Origin: Amoebophrya sp. AT5.2
Lineage: Eukaryota; Sar; Dinophyceae; Syndiniales; Amoebophryaceae
Assembly: GCA_005223375.1 (NCBI GenBank)
Contig: RXOD01006531.1
Span: 1-10,063, forward strand
Direction: 5' to 3'
DNA: 10,063 nucleotides
The position numbers and the translations under genes were made by a program. Of the stretch, positions 1-8,118 are shown in pieces; the first letter of the stretch is position 1; every line of letters begins with the position of its first letter. The notes below the pieces were generated by a model, which was not told the DNA's origin, searched no databases, and worked only from the letters and a program-made list of their open reading frames with translations.

Positions 1-176
1 AGTGCCACACTTAGCTTCTGTCTTCTCTCATGAGTATATCGGTGCGGCGCATACGTAAAACTGCTACCCATTCCCATTCTTTCATGAAACGACCTGTCTC
101 GCACGATTAGCGAGAGCATCTTCACTAACATCAAACCATACGGCCCATAAGGATGAAGTACTTGTTCTTTCTTTAG

Positions 177-297
177 AAATTCAATACTGATTCTTATTCA
201 AAAATACTGCGTCCCAGACCCAAGGAGTCCCATTCAATGATTGATGCCTTTGCCAGAGAAATAGCGCTGAAGATTCGGACACCCAATTTGGCAGGTG
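177..297 (+). CDS. probable internal exon of an unrecognised gene (gene 1)
   Basis: After a pyrimidine-rich stretch ending in TTTAG (172-176) the frame is open to 305. It contains a protein-like run, SMIDAFAREIALKIRTPNLA, encoded from 234. A GT donor (GTGGTT) begins at 298 in phase 1, and the frame hits TGA at 306-308. The acceptor could instead be the CAG at 215-217. An ATG at 237 lies in frame, so this could also be a first exon. The next acceptor (TATACAG, 377-383) would give an 86-base intron, but phase-1 joining there leads to TAA at 452-454, whereas the better downstream frame needs a phase-0 join. The exon is plausible by composition and splice-like edges; its connection to the next exon is unresolved. 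No known family was recognised. Confidence 0.4.
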
Positions 298-383
298 GTT
301 CGGATTGAAAGAAATTCAATTTTACTTTCGAAACGCTCTTGCGGTAGCTTGCTTCACCGGGGGGGGGGGCTGTATCTATACAG

Positions 384-734
384 TTACAACGGAGACGGGC
401 CGCCGCCTGCGCGCACCTCCACAGAGCCGTGGCCCGGATGCTGTTTACTTTTAAGCCTCGGCGGAACCCTGCCCAGGGGCACAAGGTGGCTCCAGAGCCG
501 GAAGAGTTGCCTTCCGAGTGTCGCCTGATACGGCAGCAGTCCAGTTCCAAATTTTTGAATTTTACCAGTTCTTGTAAAAGTAAAAGTACGCCCTACAACA
601 CTGTGGGGCCGCCGTTGGAGGGCCGCTGGGCCCGCGCCCCGAGGAAACACTTTCAAAACACCGGAATCCTGATCGAGCTGATCGACCTGGAACGCAAGAG
701 AAGACTCAAACTTAAGACAGAAGGGGGCTGCTTG
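384..734 (+). CDS. probable exon(s) of gene 1, unrecognised basic protein segment
   Basis: One frame is open from the acceptor at 383 to TGA at 744-746. The first part is Arg/Ala-rich. From 456 it reads like protein (PRRNPAQGHKVAPEPEELPS), and 597-734 encodes a convincing stretch that includes GILIELIDLERKRRLKL. The part around 541-590 is AT-rich and Ser/Lys-rich and might be a small intron or a disordered linker. A possible donor GTGGAC at 735 is phase 0 and fits a phase-0 acceptor at 1059-1061, giving a 327-base intron into the large 3' exon. The left edge is uncertain: the TTTTAAG at 449-455 could be an alternative acceptor. No domain was recognised. Confidence 0.45.
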
Positions 735-1061
735 GTGGACTTCTGAATCTGATGAGTTTCCGATATTTGTCCCTACGTGCCGTACCTTCGGTAAGCAGTG
801 AAGTGCGTGGCATTCCTAGATCCTGGGTCTTGGTGTTGGTCTAGGTCTTCATCCTTCCACATCCACTAGATTCCTTCGTCTACTTTGCGCCCGCGTTTTA
901 GAGCGCGTTGCAACTGATTCGGGAGCAGTTGGGTCTAACTCTAACAACTGTGTTGCTCCAGCACTCATGGTCAACATCATCAATCGATGAATTTCTTAAA
1001 TAATACTACATCGGACGAGCCAAGCGTAGCTGCATAAGCTCTCTGTAAATACTGGCGCAAG

Positions 1062-1958
1062 CAACTGCTCCGGGCGCAGCAAACCGAGCTCGAGCTTGCG
1101 TACCGCAAGATTCGCGGCAGTGAGAAGAAGGACGCCTTCGCGGGGTACTTGAGGGACCTAGCTCTCGAGGCGCTCCAGGCCGACACCACGGAGGAGAAGC
1201 TGGTCAACAAACTGCGGGAGGAATCGAGGAACGCATTCGTGAAGACGTTGCAGGAGGACGGGCTGGCGTTTCCGGAGCCGAGTATGGGGTGCTTCGGGAA
1301 GGATTTGCTGTCCGAGGACGCGCTTTTCCTCCTGGAGCAGAAGTACGAGCTGCGTATGTACCACACGCCCTCCGGCATGAATGCGAAGAAGATCGCGGAG
1401 AAAAGACGCACTTCCACGACTTCTTCTACCAAAACCGACCCTAATACCCAACGCGTCTCGCAGTCGGCGGCGGCGCAGGCCGCCGAGGAGTTCTGGGCAG
1501 AGCTGGAAAATGAGGCGCAGGAGAAGCGGGGGGACGATGGTGGGACTAGCGGGGGGACGAGTGCCACCTCCAACCTGCTGAAGACGCTGGCGGCGGTGCT
1601 GGGGTCGTCTGTGGCGGAGTCGAAACAGCTCACCAACCTGAAGGGCGCGAAGAAGCAGAAAGGCCCGAAGGTGGCGTCCGAGGAGATGCGCAACGAATTG
1701 GCCAGCGCCTTCGGGGGGCTGGCGGGCGGCCTCCGCGGGAGGATGGGGGAGGAGAAGGCGGCAGCAGAGAGATTTCAAGCGGGGGGAGCCGCGGACGATG
1801 TTTCTGAAAGCAGCAGCGACGACGGGGGTGGAGCCGCGCGAGGGCCGGGAGGGGACGTCAGCTCGGAGGACGAAGTTGCGAAAAAGCTGGATGAAATGAA
1901 GGCCAAAAAACAGGCACAGAGCGCGGCAATTGCGAATTTGGGAAAAAAAAAGAAGTGA
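1062..1958 (+). CDS. 3'-terminal exon of gene 1: charged, coiled-coil-prone protein with a Lys-rich C-terminus
   Basis: The frame is open from TAA at 1035-1037 to the TGA at 1956-1958 and has strong GC bias at third codon positions, unlike the flanks. No ATG precedes the conserved-looking N-terminal part, so this is an exon rather than a whole gene. The acceptor is placed after GCGCAAG (1055-1061), phase 0; AG at 1037-1038 or 1078-1079 are alternatives. The product begins with a helical, Q/E/L-rich segment (QLLRAQQTELELAYRKIRG) and then a possible globular part containing EDGLAFPEPSMGCFGKDLL. Next is a low-complexity part rich in A, E, G and S with acidic Ser-Asp runs, and the end is Lys-rich (ANLGKKKK). 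It could be a nuclear or cytoskeletal scaffold by composition, but no family was recognised. Open frames on the opposite strand here are GC-bias shadows. Confidence 0.72.
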   Translation, partial: QLLRAQQTELELAYRKIRGSEKKDAFAGYLRDLALEALQADTTEEKLVNKLREESRNAFVKTLQEDGLAFPEPSMGCFGKDLLSEDALFLLEQKYELRMYHTPSGMNAKKIAEKRRTSTTSSTKTDPNTQRVSQSAAAQAAEEFWAELENEAQEKRGDDGGTSGGTSATSNLLKTLAAVLGSSVAESKQLTNLKGAKKQKGPKVASEEMRNELASAFGGLAGGLRGRMGEEKAAAERFQAGGAADDVSESSSDDGGGAARGPGGDVSSEDEVAKKLDEMKAKKQAQSAAIANLGKKKK

Positions 1959-2757
1959 ACCTGGTCGGGTCCCACCGACTGGTCTGGCCAGTGCTCGCTA
2001 CGAGAGGCGGACGAGCACGAGATGGCTTTCGATTTACAAAAAATATCGTTGCAAGGTGGGCGTGGTATGTACAGTAGGTTTCTTCAATTATGTGCCCGGA
2101 AATTTCTACGCCTACTCCAACGACTGAGAAATAGATTATCTGGCGCTGCAGCTGATGCTGGAGGATACAATTTTTAGGTTTCGACTTGATCAAAGTTTGG
2201 ATTTGACTTCTTGGCGTTTGCTTGAGGACCTATCGGCTATTCGTTGTTGGGTCACCAGTGCACACAGCCGGGGGTGGCCGCCTCCTGCTGGTCGCACTCC
2301 TTGACCGGCACCACTGTCGCTCCTGTTCAGCTGATCGTGTCTTCCTCCTGCTCGTTGTCGATAATTTCCTGTTCGTCGATCACTTCCTGTTCGTCTGATC
2401 AGCTCGAAGATAATTTCCTGCTCGTCGACGTCCATGCCGATCATGATCCTTCATTCTACTTTCGAATCAATTCGTCCGCGTTTCAAACGCATGTTCAAGG
2501 CTACACAGTAGCGTCATCATCTCCATCACGATGACTACAAGTACAACTTCGCTATCGTTATAATCGTCCGGCGAACGAAACTAGTGCAGCTGGTAATACA
2601 AAAAAGTAAATTGGCGTCTATCATATGATCTCTATCTGTAAAATACAGCATGATGTATGAGGCACAAATAATATGACTAGCGGCCGTCTGCTACAACACG
2701 ACATACAAACAAATATCGAGTACAGTATCTAGGGCGTGAGCACCATGCGGCCGCCTG
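1959..2757. other. intergenic region between gene 1 and the LSM-like gene
   Basis: About 800 bases without a confident gene. It should hold the 3' UTR of gene 1 and the promoter and 5' UTR of the LSM-like gene. It contains the imperfect 18-base repeat array at 2339-2426 and a weak minus-strand frame (2190-2444, 84 codons from an ATG) whose product is Arg/Gly/Ser-rich and not clearly protein-like. In the frame of the next gene there is a stop at 2737-2739, so coding does not extend leftward past 2758. No TATA box or other core promoter motif can be assigned. Confidence 0.5.
2339..2426 (-). repeat. imperfect 18-base repeat array reading DEQE(I/V)I on the minus strand
   Basis: Copies of gataatttcctgttcgtc lie at 2360-2377, 2378-2395 (one variant half) and 2409-2426, with a more diverged copy at 2339-2356. 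Read on the minus strand they encode DEQEII, DEQEVI, DEQEII and an NEQEED-like unit. The copy at 2409-2426 is separated from the next by 13 bases (2396-2408), so it sits in a different frame from the others. The minus-strand frame with three copies is closed by TGA on both sides (about 22 codons). The array could be a short acidic exon, a decayed coding repeat or simple intergenic sequence; the sequence alone does not decide. Confidence 0.6.
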
Positions 2758-3099
2758 ATGAGCACCCTAGGCCCACAGTCTTCCGCCACGCGCCAGAAGT
2801 CGTCCGCCCAGAGTCTTCCCGGACCCCGCACGGTGTATGCCATGACGCGGATGCTCGGTGCTGACGTGCGCGTGTTGCTCAAATCCGGCTCGGAACACCA
2901 CGGCGTGCTAACTGCCTGGGACCCGGTCAAGAACTTGCTCCTGCTGCTGTCGGGGGCTGGTGAAGATCTGGAGAAGACCCAGCGTTCTTCGGCATCCTCT
3001 AGAAGTACTCCCGCCCGGGGAAAAGCCGAAAAAGTTAAACCCATCTGCCTGCGGCACAAAGACGTGCTCACACTCGAGGTGCAGCGATTTTTCCGATGA
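2758..3099 (+). CDS. Sm/LSM-fold protein of SmG/LSM7 type
   Basis: 113 codons from the first in-frame ATG (a stop at 2737-2739 lies upstream) to TGA at 3097-3099. Residues about 33-64 match the Sm1 motif: LGADVRVLLKSGSEHHGVL followed by AWDPVKNLLLL, with the invariant Gly, the DP pair and the Asn of the RNA-binding loop. The G.L..[FW]DP..NL.L pattern is typical of SmG and LSM7. A Ser/Lys/Gly-rich insert (about 67-94) separates it from Sm2 (ICLRHKDVLTLEV, about 96-108), where the usual Arg-Gly is Arg-His. Members form heteroheptameric rings: SmG in spliceosomal snRNPs, LSM7 in the U6 snRNP and the cytoplasmic mRNA-decay ring. The N-terminal 25 residues are Ser/Gln-rich and nonconserved. Length is closer to LSM7 than to SmG, but I do not assign which. 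It appears intronless. Confidence 0.78.
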   Translation: MSTLGPQSSATRQKSSAQSLPGPRTVYAMTRMLGADVRVLLKSGSEHHGVLTAWDPVKNLLLLLSGAGEDLEKTQRSSASSRSTPARGKAEKVKPICLRHKDVLTLEVQRFFR

Positions 3100-3110
3100 G
3101 CACGAACCGA

Positions 3111-3150
3111 GTATGTTGAGCAGCACAAAGCTACTAGTTGTGCAGCATAC
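3111..3150 (+). other. stem-loop just downstream of the LSM-like stop codon
   Basis: GTATG (3111-3115) pairs with CATAC (3146-3150), and GCACAA pairs with TTGTGC closer to the loop; a short bulge separates the two stems. It begins 12 bases after the stop codon and is followed by a T-run about ten bases later. In a eukaryote this would be a 3' UTR hairpin; any role in 3' end formation or mRNA stability is inference. Confidence 0.5.
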
Positions 3151-3478
3151 GGATACTTTTTTGAACGTAGGTAGGTAAAAGTAAGCGTAAGCCTTACCCT
3201 TAGCTGCCATAGCCTGCTAGTATACCTAGTAAGTCTAAGTTTGTGTTTGTTAGAAGCTCGTGCTCGTCCAAGAATCGGCAGTTGACTTCGATAAAAAACA
3301 GACCCTCCGTGGCGTGGGGAAGCACCACCTGGAACTCGACGCGAGCAAGCGTACGAAGCAGGACGAGGACGCAGCACCAGCGGTTTCTCGAAAGCAACCA
3401 GGCGCGGAAGGGGAAAGCCAAAGCAGCCCCCTGGGCGGTTTTGGAGGCGAGAAATTGGAAGAACGGGGCGAGGAGACA

Positions 3479-6400
3479 ATGAACCAGAACTGGGACCAGA
3501 ACTGGGACCAGAGCGCCAATCAAGCGTCGGGACCATCTTCAAGGGCAGGATATCGAGGTACCGACCGAAGTACTAGACCCGAAGATTGCATTACAGTAGG
3601 AACGGAAGTAGATGAAAATTAAATTGATTTCTCCATGCCGTATCGTCCGTTTAGCTTAAGAAAATCTCGTCTACACGACCACCGCGCAATCAGGCCGAGC
3701 AGAGAAGGGCGACGGGCTCGGGCAGGAGATGAAGGGTGGCGGCTATCAGCAGGAGATGAACAAGGGGAGCAGACAGGCGGAACAGGAGATGAACAGGGGC
3801 GGGGGCAAGAAAGGACATCAAGACAAAAAGGGCAAAAATCGCGACAACAGGAATTATAAGGGTAGCGGAGGTAATGGTAATAATGCGAATAGCGGAGGTG
3901 GAGGAGCTGCCTCTGGAGTGCCCGCAGGAGCAACAGGAGGCGCACCCGCGCCGCCCGCACCGACAGCCTCCGGCCAAACCTCCAACCTGGAAAAGCTGTC
4001 CCAAGTCGTCAATTACGCCCAACCAACTGGCTCTGATGCCTCCATCACCATCATCTTCAGCACTTATTTGATTTTACGGGGTAGTTTTGCGGTAGCAAGC
4101 ATTCTCATTCTGCTCCAACATGCTGCTGTCGCCCGTGTCGCCGATATAGCTAGGTAAGGCCTAGGTAAGGGCCAGGAGGTTGTAGTGGTAGCGGTCTAAT
4201 GCTACTATAGGTAGAACAGGAGGTTCAGGTAGTGACAGACGCGGCGATACGGATACTAGGCGCGAGGGGTCAGGTAGTATACATAGACCCCAGATCCATC
4301 AGATAAGGGTTCGGGGCCAGCAGTCAAGTGGTCCGCCGGGCCCCCCTTGTCCACCTTCCTCGCTTCTTCTGATAGCTTGCCTGAAGATCTGAACTGACAC
4401 TGGCACTGAAAGGAAACAGCATCAGGGCCTCGACGCGGTTTATTTTCTCGGTCTGGGTGGTCAGCAGTTGAGTGCCGGAGGAACTTTTGGCACACCTCAA
4501 CAAGGAGGAACTTTTGGCACGCCTCAGGGTCAATTTTCCGCCGGGCCACTCCTCACCGGCATGGGCCCCGCCGCGAGTAGTACCTCGTCACAAGCTTATC
4601 ATCTTCCCCAAGCTGCAGTTACTGGCGCTGTTACAGCTCAAAATGAAAGTAAAACCGCATTGTGAAGTAGAGACAGACTGTTGTTGAAGTGTAGTCGATG
4701 ACACGGGCGGACGGGGAGTCAACAACATAAACTGTACAACGCGCTGCCGCGAGAACCGACAGGCCGCGAGAACCGACAGAACGCGAGAACCGACAGTCAG
4801 ACCAAACGTTCTATCTAGGACTAGGCAGAACAACAGCCGTTGTAGAAGCCGTAGAGGTAGACTATGTAGCCGTATAACTAGTTCCCGCCCCGATGGATTA
4901 TACTTCGCGAGCTATGTAGTAGGCGCTCCTCCGAAGACAGCACGCAGGCTCGCGCGCCGGCCTCGCTTGTGGTGCTATCCCTTTCTATACCTTGCTTGTT
5001 GTGGTTGTGCTGGCAACTGTGTCTGTTGCACAATGCGGCTTTTCTTTTTTTACGTCTAGCCCGGGACCACGACCTGGAGTGGGCGCTGTGCATGACGACT
5101 TGGCGACAACGATCAAAGCCGTAAACAACATAAACGCGCTGAATCTAGAGCCAATCGCAATCGACTCCATGATCAGGATGATCCAACCACCAAATGCCAA
5201 TCAGGGGGAAGGACAAGGACCACTGCCGTACTAATTGTTGAATCCATTGCGATTTTTGTGTTGATGAGTGGTGTAGCCATTACAACCAACTACTAGTCCT
5301 TACCTTACCTTTCTAGTTTGTTGTCTGTTGGTACAATGAATCTATACTGCATACTAGCGCATTCCTGGTGCGCAGACTTCTGTTCATCCTGTAGAAGAAA
5401 AGATAGAGATATTTTAACTATCCGACTTGTACAGAGCGCTGCAGAAGGCGGAGCATTTCTCCTCTTTCGTGAAGACAAACCGTTTGCAGGAGGAAGGTTT
5501 GCAAGGCGAAGTGACGTTTGCAACCACGCTCCAGGACGCAATGCAGCCACTCCGGGCGCAGTCAGCCGGAGACGTACCTCATTTACTTTCTTACATTACA
5601 ACTTTGAATTAATTCAGCGCAAGTAGTTCACTTTGTTTTTTGAATCAGTGAGAATGATATTACGTCACTATGTCTATGAATCGACAACTTCGTATCGATG
5701 GCGAACTCAGGTCGTGGCCGACAACAAGCAAAAAACGAAATCAGGTCGTGGCCGACAACAAGCAGTGGGTGGCGTTTGAGAAGGCTGGGTCGCCGGTCCG
5801 GGACATTCTGGGACTCCCCGACCCCAACCTCATTATGAACAACAGACACCTATTTTTTCCGGGCACCACTGTAGCTCCGTCGCTTTTTGCCCGCTCCGGA
5901 GGAGGCATCCCGACACTTTCTGCTCCAACAGAGAGCGGTGTTCTCTTCAACGCCAACACACAGTTGCTGCTGCAGATGGGACAAACAAGTGCCTGATGTT
6001 GCTTCTACTTCTACTTTTACTTTATCACTATATCAATCTATCAATCTTGTTTGTAGCTTTTCGGCCGCTCCTATGAGGTCGTCGTGGAGCAGATTAAACT
6101 AAATTGATACAGCGGGAACGTGTACAAGATGTAGACGTAGAGAGCATCGATGATCTTCATAGGCATCAAAAGGGCTTTTGTATGATCCCTCGTAGCTATT
6201 GCATATTACTCGGTATTGTGACTACAGATGCAGCGAGCGTCCCCCAGCAGACGCAGCAGCAGGCCTTGCAGACACATCAGTTCAATACGGCGGCGGGCCA
6301 GACAAGGTTTGACTTCGGCAACCAGCAGATGCAGAACAGCAGCCTGCTAAGCCAGCAGATGGCGGCAGCCGGAGGCGGCGGGGGACAGCCGAGCCAGCAC

Positions 6401-7315
6401 CTCCAGCATCAGGGGACCACGATGACGCCCGCAGGAGGCGCCGGGGGACAGCCACAGCAAGTGATATCCATGCAAAACAACCTCACCGGACAGATGGAGC
6501 AGGTACAATCTTTCATCAACATGGTTGTACTCGTGATCCAACCGTCGTCTAAGATTGTAAGAGTAAGTCATACAACATCTCTGCTGGAGTGTGTACAACT
6601 CAACTAGTACTTCACACGACGCGACAGCTGCTTCTTGTCACCTAAGTTTGTTAAAAGCAAAGTCCATATGGGGAATACGTACGCCTATCTTCGAATCGCT
6701 CAGGTGGACCTGAGTAAGGTGAACTTGGAGCAGCTGCTGCAGATGCAGCAACTCCTCGCGGGACAGCAGCAGCAGCAGCAGCAGCAGCTCCAGGGTGGCC
6801 AGCAGCTCCAGCCCGGCCAGCCACTGCAGCTGCCGCAGCAAATGCAAAACCCAAACCCTCCGGCGCCACAAATAGCCTCCTTTTCTGGGACGAACAACAA
6901 CGGCACCAGCATGATGAATATGTTGGGAACAATGGGCACAGGAGCTGCTCAACATCAAGGCCCCAGCAGCTCCATCGCGATGAATCTGAACCCAGCGGCG
7001 GCGCCGTTTCAGTCGGCCGGGTTGAATCAGCCGAACATGGGCCAGATGAACATGAATCAGATGAACCCGGGCCAGATGGTCATGAATCAGACGAACATGG
7101 GCATGAATCAGATGAACCCGCCGGCGCAACAGCTCCAGCAGATGCAGCAGATGTACAACCAAAATCAGCTGGAGCAGTACGAGGGTTCAGGGAACCAGAA
7201 TCAGATGAACCCGTTCAACTACACCGCGCCGGGGGTTCAGGGCGGCGGAGGAGGCGGCGGCCAGGGGGGAACTACACAGGGAAATTACACAACCGGTGCG
7301 GGGATGTATAACTGA
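3479..7315 (+). CDS. eight-exon gene for a Q/N/G/M-rich, prion-like protein with FG-like repeats (unrecognised)
   Basis: Exons: 3479-3557, 3694 to about 4037, about 4465-4661, 5060-5227, 5435-5573, 5745-5988, 6228-6502 and 6704-7315, about 680 residues in all. All introns except the second have GT-AG ends and matching phases. ATG 3479 is the first in its frame and starts MNQNWDQNWDQ. Next come a Lys/Gly/Asn-rich part, an Ala/Pro/Gly linker, two GGTFGTPQ repeats, and a central roughly 190-residue part that looks folded (it includes HFSSFVKTNRLQEEG and WVAFEKAGSPVRDILGLPDP). After that are Gln-rich segments, a Q8 tract, NQMN repeats and a Gly-rich end finishing GNYTTGAGMYN. FG-like units recall nucleoporins, and Q/N richness recalls P-body or transcription co-factor proteins; neither is proven. 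The second junction is unresolved: possible exon-2 ends are 4004, 4037, 4080, 4091 or 4154. Confidence 0.72.
4038..4464 (+). other. unresolved intron 2 of the Q/N/G-rich gene
   Basis: The upstream frame stays open to 4157, but after about 4050 the codons become AT-rich and hydrophobic, unlike the rest of the protein, so the exon likely ends earlier. No clean GT donor in phase 0 stands out near 4037; a GC donor (GAT then GCCTCC at 4038) would fit the phase-0 acceptor at 4462-4464. The best textbook donor in this part is a tandem pair of GTAAGG sites (4150-4171), which would need acceptor AG at 4472-4473 in phase 2. A Pro-rich stretch (about 4322-4370) might be a missed small exon. An apparent minus-strand frame here is judged to be a shadow. 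Confidence 0.4.
4477..4526 (+). repeat. direct repeat encoding GGTFGTPQ twice
   Basis: The unit ggaggaacttttggcac plus CCTCA occurs twice, 27 bases apart, in the third exon of the Q/N/G-rich gene. It encodes two GGTFGTPQ units. FG flanked by Gly/Thr/Pro/Gln resembles the spacing of FG-nucleoporin repeats, though two units alone are not diagnostic. Confidence 0.75.
4662..5059 (+). other. intron 3 of the Q/N/G-rich gene (398 bases)
   Basis: The donor GTGAAG at 4662 follows ...ACC GCA TT (phase 2). The acceptor TTTTTTTACGTCTAG ends at 5059 after a strong pyrimidine tract, and exon 4 starts with C then CCG GGA CCA. Joining restores one open frame across the junction. This is the longest confidently bounded intron of the gene and carries a triple 17-base repeat (4746-4796). 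No inverted terminal repeats were seen at its ends. Confidence 0.6.
4746..4796 (+). repeat. three tandem copies of a 17-base repeat inside an intron
   Basis: gccgcgagaaccgacag occurs at 4746-4762 and 4763-4779 without change, and at 4780-4796 with two substitutions at its start. It lies in intron 3 of the Q/N/G-rich gene. The unit length is not a multiple of three and no coding frame runs through it. Confidence 0.85.
5703..5764 (+). repeat. 34-base tandem duplication carrying the splice acceptor and the first exon bases
   Basis: A 28-base unit (gaaNtcaggtcgtggccgac followed by aacaagca) occurs at 5703-5730 and 5737-5764 with a single mismatch at N. The second copy contains the intron-exon boundary used in the model (TCAG ends at 5744, exon from 5745, encoding VVADNKQWVAF). 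The first copy offers the same acceptor 34 bases upstream, which would shift the reading frame. It is probably a recent tandem duplication at the intron end. Confidence 0.85.
6764..6787 (+). repeat. (CAG)8 tract encoding Q8
   Basis: Eight uninterrupted CAG codons in the last exon of the Q/N/G-rich gene, flanked by further Gln-rich sequence on both sides. Pure codon repeats of this kind tend to vary in length between strains. Confidence 0.95.
7023..7119 (+). repeat. degenerate repeats encoding NQMN and NxGQM units
   Basis: Repeated atgaatcagatgaaccc and aacatgggccagatg blocks encode alternating MNQMNPGQM and NQTNMGMNQMNP segments. They extend the prion-like Met/Asn/Gln-rich part of the last exon. 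The pattern suggests growth by tandem duplication within the coding sequence. Confidence 0.8.
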
Positions 7316-7921
7316 AGATTATTAGATTAGATTTGCTTCTGTAGACTTCTAACCTAAAATAATACTCCGCTCTTGTCGACGTTGTCCTATATGAGATTTA
7401 GATTTTTTCACAACCCATACCCATCTGCGAATGCGACCTATGCAATGGCGACGCACTGCCGCCGATGCGACGCGAGAGGTATCCGATTGTCGATAGTTTT
7501 CTTTCCATAGCTGCGGCGAACTACTTTTATATCTTCTGAGTCAGAGTATGTTTGTATGAGTACTGAAGCTAAGGTTACGACTACTTGGCTTTCGTGATTT
7601 TTCCGGCGAGACACGACATGCATTGTGGATCTAGTACGAGCTTCTGGAAGATCATCAAGCGACTTCGCTACACAGCTCCAGCTCCGCGACCATTCTGAGT
7701 ACTTGCGACTAAAAGCCATTTGCACACGACCAATGAATTGCGAGCAATTGGCCGTTGGTGATGGAAAAAGAATCCAGAAATGCAGCGTACAGATGATGCA
7801 AAGCATGTATAAGCAAAAGCGGGAGTAGTAGTTAATTGCTAGATTATTGTTTTAATGAAGTTGAACATGTTCCTGAAGTAAGATCAGACGTCCTTCGGCG
7901 CGACCACAGCATCAGCGTCAT

Positions 7922-8107
7922 CTATTGTTTGTTTCCTGTTTCACCTTCAACTGCAAACTCTTCGATTATATCGATTGGGCCTTTGGTTGTTCGTCTTCCG
8001 ATGTTGGTGTCGCGGTGCGTTCTTATTTCGGCGTGATCTACTTCGTCATCGTCGTCCTCGTGCTCCCCCAACAGCAGCTTCTTGAAAAGGATCACCCAAC
8101 AGCTTCT
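7922..8107 (-). CDS. possible acidic C-terminal exon on the minus strand
   Basis: On the minus strand 61 codons are open before TAG (7922-7924 on the + strand). They contain LLLGEHEDDDDEVDHAEI and end in EEFAVEGETGNKQ. There is no ATG, so it could only be an exon. Further acidic segments lie upstream on the same strand in other frames: DPPSASDEEEEAPLG (about 8221-8265) and GGDEDDPFEEAVG (about 8096-8134). The complementary + strand frame is open too, giving a hydrophobic product without a start codon. The proposed 5' side would abut the start of the + strand gene at 8297 within 30 bases, which argues against a large gene. The segments may be exons, a decayed gene or chance. Confidence 0.25.
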   Translation of the reverse strand, partial: RSCWVILFKKLLLGEHEDDDDEVDHAEIRTHRDTNIGRRTTKGPIDIIEEFAVEGETGNKQ

Positions 8108-8118
8108 TCAAAAGGATC
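8066..8118 (-). repeat. adjacent 25/28-base imperfect duplication that shifts frame
   Basis: Minus-strand units GATCCTTTTGAAGAAGCTGT... (8094-8118, 25 bases) and GATCCTTTTCAAGAAGCTGC... (8066-8093, 28 bases) lie side by side. They differ by one substitution, an inserted triplet and the last base. The 25-base period puts the copies in different frames, so DPFEEAVG in the first becomes VILFKKLLLG in the open frame of the second. Confidence 0.75.

Noticed and set aside
980..1778. Long open frames on the minus strand opposite the large exon of gene 1
   Set aside because: They mirror the GC-rich third positions of the + strand exon and have Ser/Arg/Leu-rich products without motif structure.
2190..2444. 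Minus-strand 84-codon frame starting at an ATG
   Set aside because: Apart from the first 15 residues the product is Arg/Gly/Ser-rich and looks like a repeat read out of frame.
3200..3542. Several minus-strand and + strand frames around 3243-3523
   Set aside because: Mutually overlapping frames arising from GC bias. The + frame containing ATG 3479 is kept because it joins in phase to the next exon; codons before that ATG have no start and are treated as 5' UTR.
6638..7162. Minus-strand frame of 174 codons rich in Leu and His opposite the last Q-rich exon
   Set aside because: It is the antisense image of CAG and ATG-AAC repeats; the + strand frame has repeats at protein level and phase-matched introns.
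7438..7828. Minus-strand 122-codon and + strand 67-codon overlapping frames
   Set aside because: Neither has a recognisable motif or supporting splice context, and the + frame lacks an upstream ATG; they are left as possible exons only.
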